Of a stretch of DNA of 64,000 nucleotides, positions 59,954 to 64,000 are shown in pieces (position 1 is the first letter of the stretch; each line of letters opens with the position of its first letter). Where the stretch lies: assembly GCA_026874595.1 (NCBI GenBank), contig CM049306.1:54716019-54780018 (forward strand). Direction: 5' to 3'. Under the pieces are notes generated by a model. It was not told the origin of the DNA. It searched no databases and was given only the letters and a program-made list of their open reading frames with translations. This DNA is from Sipunculus nudus (Eukaryota; Annelida; Sipuncula; Golfingiida; Sipunculidae). A program made the position numbers and the translations under genes.

Positions 59954-62401
59954 TGCCTTGACTACTGCATTGAGACAGCTGACAACCATGAGGAAGTGTT
60001 GAGCTTTGATGTTTGGTGTGACAGCCGCATGCTGCAAAGCCCCCAGTTTCAGTTCTAGAATTTGATGCTGTCCATGGAACTGGTGATTCTACTACTTATC
60101 CGAGCATTCAGGGAAGCCAACTTTAACCTGTACTGCCAGGTATTGGCTGAGCTCATTCCATACTTCTTTGCCAACAACAACTTTAACTATGCACGCTGGC
60201 TCCCCATCCATCTCAGAGACATGATGACCCTCAAAGAGAAACATCCCCAGCTGGCCAAGGAATTTGAGAGTGGAAAGTTTGTTGTTCACAAGTCAAATCG
60301 GGAGTTTTCTGGAATGGCTATTGACCAGGCACATGAGCAGGCCAATGCTGTCATCAAAGGTGACGGGGAGCAGTTGGTGTGACCGAAGATCCTTCAGCAC
60401 TGAGAAGATGGATGATAGCTGGTCCTCAGGTCAGCCTACTGGTTGCACAGTACGAAGCAGCATCTGAATCCAAGGAGGCTAAAGAACAAACAAGCCACCA
60501 TGAACAGACACCACGAGCCCAAAGGATTTTCTTTGAGAAAGTCAAGAAGCTGACCCAAGTTTTGAAGGAGCTGGGCAATCCTTTTCTAGAAGAGAGTGGG
60601 GACCTGCTGTCACTGGACACCAAGGATTTAGCTCATCCCAGTGCAGTTGAACTGCTTAGCACACACTATGATAGGGGCAGAACTCGTTTCCAGCAGTTCA
60701 TGAAGGGCCTGCGAAAGTCAAGAAGCTGACCCAAGTTTTGAAGGAGCTGGGCAATCCTTTTCTAGAAGAGAGTGGGGACCTGCTGTCACTGGACACCAAG
60801 GATTTCGCTCATCCCAGTGCAGTTGAACTGCTTAGCACACACTATGATAGGGGCAGAACTCGTTTCCAGCAGTTCATGAAGGGCCTGCAAAATGAGGAAA
60901 TGACCACCTTCTATGATCCAATCAAGAAGAATAGGGTGGACTTCTTCAGACAGGAACCAGCCTTTGCTGATGCTTCAAAGCAGCAAGTGCCGAAGACGGA
61001 CTGCCAGCTCTTCTCCAAGCTTTTCATCTCATGCCAGAGCAGAGAATGTGACCTGCAGGAGTTCTTTCGCCATGAGAACCAGCAGTTCCCTGCTGCCTTG
61101 AGTGAAGGCGGGAAGCTATATACAAGTCAGAAGTCCCAGCTTGCAACCATCCTTGAGAGCCAGGTTAACATACCTGATGTGGAACCAGAGGCTGATAAAA
61201 TCATCATTGATGGTTCAGCACTGGTGAACACCCTGTCACCACGAAACTCGAATACTTTCGAAGACTACGCCATGTTTGATGTGCTCCCCACTGTAAAAGC
61301 ATACTCCACCAAGTACAAGAGAACAGACTTAGTGTTTGATGTCTACCAGCCATCGAGTCTCAAGGCTGAAACCAGGTCAAAGCGTGGACATGGAGTAAGA
61401 CAAAGAGTGACAAGCAAGGGCAAAATCTCCTCAAACTGGCGGAACTTCCTGTGAGACAGTGACAACAAAACTGAGCTGTTCAGGTTCCTGGCTGACAAGA
61501 TTGCACAGATGTCTACACCCAACTTGGTCATTGTGACCAAAGAACAAGATGTTGCCAGCAACCACAAGCTCAGCTTTGATGGGTTGCACCATGTAGTCAT
61601 GAGGAAGCAGACACACGCATCTTTGTACATGCCAGGGATGCAGTGGAGAGGGGGAGCAAGATATTAATGGTGAAAGCCACTGACACAGATGTCCTCGTCA
61701 TAGCAATCAGTGTTCTGCCTCTTCTTCAAGACACTGGTCTGCTGCAGTTGTGGATGGCCTTTGGACAAGGGTTAAACCTGAGATGGTTTCCTGTACATGA
61801 CTTGTTAAACTCCATAGGGCCAGAAAAAAGCAAAGGAATACTCTTCTTTCATGCCTTCACTGGTTGCGATCTTGTGTCAGGCTTCCGCAGCAAAGGGAAG
61901 AAATCAGCATGGCAAACCTGGGACGTGTGTGTTGAGGCTTCTGATGTGTTTGCCAAGCTCAGCCAGTACCCACCAGCAGTAGATGATGATGATCTGGAGG
62001 TCTAGGAGAAGTTTGTGGTGACAATGTATGACAGGTCCAGTACAGTTGCACGTGTTGATGATGCCAGGCTGGACATGTTTGCTCGAAAGCAGAGGTCTTA
62101 TGACGCAATTCCTCCAACGAGGGCAGCACTACTTCAGCATGCAAAGCGTGCTGCCTATCAAGCAGGCTGCATATGGAGTCAGTCTACACTACGTCAACCA
62201 GAAACACAGAATCCTGCTGACTGGGGGTGGACAAAGATTGGGGATACATGGAAGGTCTTCTGGACAACACTTCCACCTATTGAAGATAGTTGCCAACAGC
62301 TGACCAAGTGTGGATGTAAGTCGGAATGCCGTGGAAGGTGCGAATGCTACCGATTCAGTCTTACCTGTACCAGACTTTGTAGCTGCAAATGTGAGGGTTA
62401 G
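59954..62401 (+). pseudogene. Decayed PIN/FEN1-like nuclease gene with CXC-type cysteine-rich tail
   Basis: One broken reading frame runs plus-ward. Segment 1 (59954-60382) reads ETADNHEEVLSFDVWCDSRM and NFNYARWLPIHLRDMMTLKE. Segment 2 (60379-60729) has TEDPSALRRWM. Segment 3 (60738-61454) has IIDGSALV (from 61200) and LVFDVYQPSSLK. Segment 4 has EEADTRIFVHARDAV (61596-61640), KATDTDVLVIAISVLPLL and FHAFTGCDLVSGFRSKGKKS. Segment 5 (to 62401) ends CGCKSECRGRCECYRFSLTC then TRLCSCKCEG. Lesions: TAG at 60056-60058; a one-base shift near 60364-60369; a 176 bp frame-breaking tandem duplication; TGA at 61452-61454; a shift near 61590; TAG at 62003-62005. The DG, EADT, DTD and GCD series with a following GKK matches FEN1/XPG-type nuclease motifs (inference). 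The family seems to be multi-copy in marine animals from memory; its mobility is not shown here. The N-terminal part is missing. Confidence 0.75.
60541..60892 (+). repeat. 176 bp tandem duplication inside the nuclease pseudogene
   Basis: GTCAAGAAGCTGACCCAAGT begins at 60541 and again at 60717. The copies differ at only a few bases (for example GATTTAGCT against GATTTCGCT). As 176 is not divisible by three, the duplication ends segment 2 at 60729 and forces a new frame from 60738. The near identity shows that it is young relative to the gene's other lesions, or has been homogenised. Confidence 0.95.
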
Positions 62402-62933
62402 GCCAAATTTAAATTCATCTGGATGACAGGCATGCCCAACCTCGTATGGACTGATTGAATTGAATTTTGTTGATGTATATAGCTTAGTTAAGCAAGCAAA
62501 AAAATGGAGGCGGTTACCTCCGCCAAAAAAAATTCTTTTTTAAAGTTCCAGTTTTACATTCTTATAATTCAAATATTTCATAGAACATGTTATAGTCTAT
62601 GTATACTTTTTCACCATTTTTGCTAAAAATGATAAAAAGGAGCTCGTTAAAAGGTTGAGAATTGAAATTTTAGCTTTCCCATAGTCAAAAACCTACTTTT
62701 AGACAGCACGATCATCCAAATTGATCAAAGTGGTGAGATTCTGTGGTAAATATCCCGTTTATATGTCTGCATGGCGGCCATCTTGAAAAAAATGGGCAGC
62801 CATCTTGATTTTTAGGTGGCCCGCGTACTTTTTCAAAAGAGTAATGTCTAAGAAGTATTTTTGCCAAATTTGGTGCTTGTATCACCATTTGAAAGATTGT
62901 TTCAACTATCTGCTGCACTACTACCTGTCTTAT
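62402..62933 (+). other. 3' flank of the nuclease pseudogene
   Basis: Carries GGAGGCGGTTACCTCCGCC (with a GGCGG/CCGCC stem), then GGCGGCCATCTTG and GCAGCCATCTTGATTTTTAG words and AAATTTGGTGCTTGTATCAC near its end. From memory such phrases often follow members of this gene family, so I take the family's 3' end to be near 62933, where the 440 bp repeat begins abruptly. No coding potential. Confidence 0.4.
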
Positions 62934-63371
62934 CGTTCGAACGTTCCCATACACAGTTGCAAGTGTTTGGTTACAGTAGGCATATTTTGATCCTTGATCT
63001 TTGACATTCGCATTATTATTTATTGTTTGGTCCAAATATGTCTCATGTTTATACATTATCGTAGTTACCTTTGACCTAGGGTGTCAATACATAAATTTCA
63101 TTTAGTGTAAGCCCACTATTAGAGTTACAATTTTCATAGGTACACACAAGGCCTTTTCAATGCATATGTAATAGTCTTAAGCGTAAGCGGTGGTAAGCAC
63201 ACGTCATTGAACATGTTTGGAAGTCCTCTTTGACAGGGTATAACTTGGACAGGTATGAAGTACTTCATTAATGAAATATATTAACCCTCCAAGTTTTGTC
63301 AACCCCCACTTTAAAGAGAGCATAACCACGGGGAGATAAACTTACTGTTCTTGAGATATGTGTGTGTGTGT
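62934..63371. repeat. ~440 bp dispersed repeat, copy 2
   Basis: Direct-orientation partner of 55296-55742. Starts CCTGTCTTATCGTTCGAACG immediately after the nuclease-pseudogene 3' flank and ends in TGTGTGTGTG. It lacks the poly(G) of copy 1 and has 11 extra bases (AACCCTCCAAG). Confidence 0.9.
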
Positions 63372-63384
63372 CAAAATATGTCCA

Positions 63385-64000
63385 AACAATTTATTGTTTA
63401 AAACAATCAATTTATTTTGGTCGTAATCAAACAACAGGTATTGGTCAAATCAACCTATATATTGGTCAGAGCAACCAACACAGCTGATCATTTAAAACAA
63501 CAAAATTGGTCAGTTTGGCCAAAATAATTTGGTTATTCTAAACCAATGGACTTTGGTTGAGGTCAACCAAAACGAATCGGTTAAATCAAATAATAAATTG
63601 GTCACATGATCCAATTCCGATTGGTCAGACAAGTGGACACATTTATGTGTACCCTTCTACTTTCAGTTCCCTTTTCAGATGTTTTATTCTTCAGATTGAA
63701 TAGGAGTCTTCTTGTAAGTCATTCTTTAGTTTCGGGTTGCTCTGGTGTGGGTTTCAAGGGGAAACACTAATTCCGCCCGGTATTGGAATCGAACCTGTGA
63801 CCGTTCGCATACAAGTCAGACGTTTTGCCCATCAGCCATTGAAGCATGGATCTCTTATGTCTGATTTGGAGCACTTTTGTGTCGGATGTTAAAACTCGCC
63901 AATCGGTTTGGTCAGTGCTTGACCAATCAGTTGGTAAAATAACCAATGTGTTGATAAAATTAACCAATGTTTAACTCAGCCAAAAAAACTAGTTAAATAT
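63385..64000. mobile_element. Partial element with TTGGTCA/TGACCAA words around a SINE-like unit
   Basis: From 63385 to about 63635 the word TTGGTCA or TTGGTTA recurs some ten times (with ACCAA counterparts). From about 63898 to the window end the mirrored words ACCAAT and TGACCAA recur. The middle (63640-63895) lacks them. Mirrored subterminal words suggest one element with long, degenerate subterminal inverted regions. It is cut by the window end. Confidence 0.5.
63690..63850 (-). mobile_element. tRNA-derived SINE-like unit
   Basis: On the minus strand TGGCTGATGGGC (A-box-like) is followed about 40 bases later by AGGTTCGATTCC, a good B box. Between them GTCTGACTTGTATGCGAAC resembles a tRNA anticodon arm with TGT (a Thr-type anticodon). 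The acceptor stem does not pair well, so it is not a working tRNA. The sequence beyond the B box (towards 63690) would be the SINE body. Confidence 0.5.

Noticed and set aside
55296-63371. LTR retrotransposon bounded by the 440 bp direct repeats
   Set aside because: The repeats do not show TG...CA ends, no primer-binding site or polypurine tract was seen, and no gag-pol frame lies between them.
63766-63845. Functional tRNA-Thr gene on minus
   Set aside because: A and B boxes are present, but the acceptor stem does not pair and the anticodon stem is imperfect. Treated as a SINE head.

Overview
This is eukaryotic genomic DNA from an animal, most likely a marine lophotrochozoan and probably a mollusc. 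The evidence is a long, AT-rich, intron-split gene whose protein is clearly adducin, GT-AG introns throughout, and a repeat load (tandem-repeat-carrying elements, hAT, pogo and Harbinger-type MITEs, a LINE tail, a SINE-like unit) of the kind seen in bivalve and gastropod genomes. The species call is inference; no identical sequence was available for comparison.

Layout. 1-480: three to four copies of a ~140-175 bp tandem repeat. 993-5065: a ~4 kb element with subterminal inverted repeats and a 3' hairpin, filled with a ~287 bp satellite in which every unit carries nuclear-receptor half-sites. 6907-7085: a pogo-like MITE. 7158-29342 (+): the adducin gene, from the aldolase-like head domain to the C-terminal MARCKS-like lysine-rich tail. 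Its first exons lie outside the window. I place 16 well-supported exons and three possible or alternative microexons, every junction checked for phase. Its introns hold a nested MITE pair (8880-9431) and a 1.3 kb Harbinger-like element (13060-14395). 29343-31550: probable long 3' UTR ending at an AATAAA.

31.6-43 kb: gene-poor, repeat-rich DNA with a hAT-like element, AT and AAT microsatellites, diverged dispersed repeats, a 0.94 kb palindromic element dense in TTCGC/GCGAA, a ~120 bp fold-back element, and a ~155 bp tandem array ending at a 9-bp-stem hairpin. A GC-rich patch at 39.2-39.5 kb is unexplained. 43.8-54.7 kb: a head-to-tail tandem duplication (offset 4609 bp) whose left breakpoint lies inside a hAT MITE. 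Only the second copy carries a 1552 bp hAT-type insertion with an exact 8 bp target duplication. 54.7-64 kb: an AT-rich spacer, a LINE 3' end on the minus strand, two copies of a ~440 bp repeat 7.6 kb apart, a decayed multi-domain gene at 59.96-62.40 kb, and a partial element with TTGGTCA motifs around a tRNA-derived SINE-like unit.

The two most interesting results are these. (1) The decayed gene at 60-62.4 kb keeps, in order, the acidic motifs expected of a FEN1/XPG-like (PIN-superfamily) nuclease, followed by a CXC-type cysteine-rich tail. (2) In adducin, an uninterrupted set of symmetric phase 1-1 exons encodes the disordered tail, and a 31 nt microexon just before the last exon would, if included, shift the frame and remove the MARCKS-like domain.
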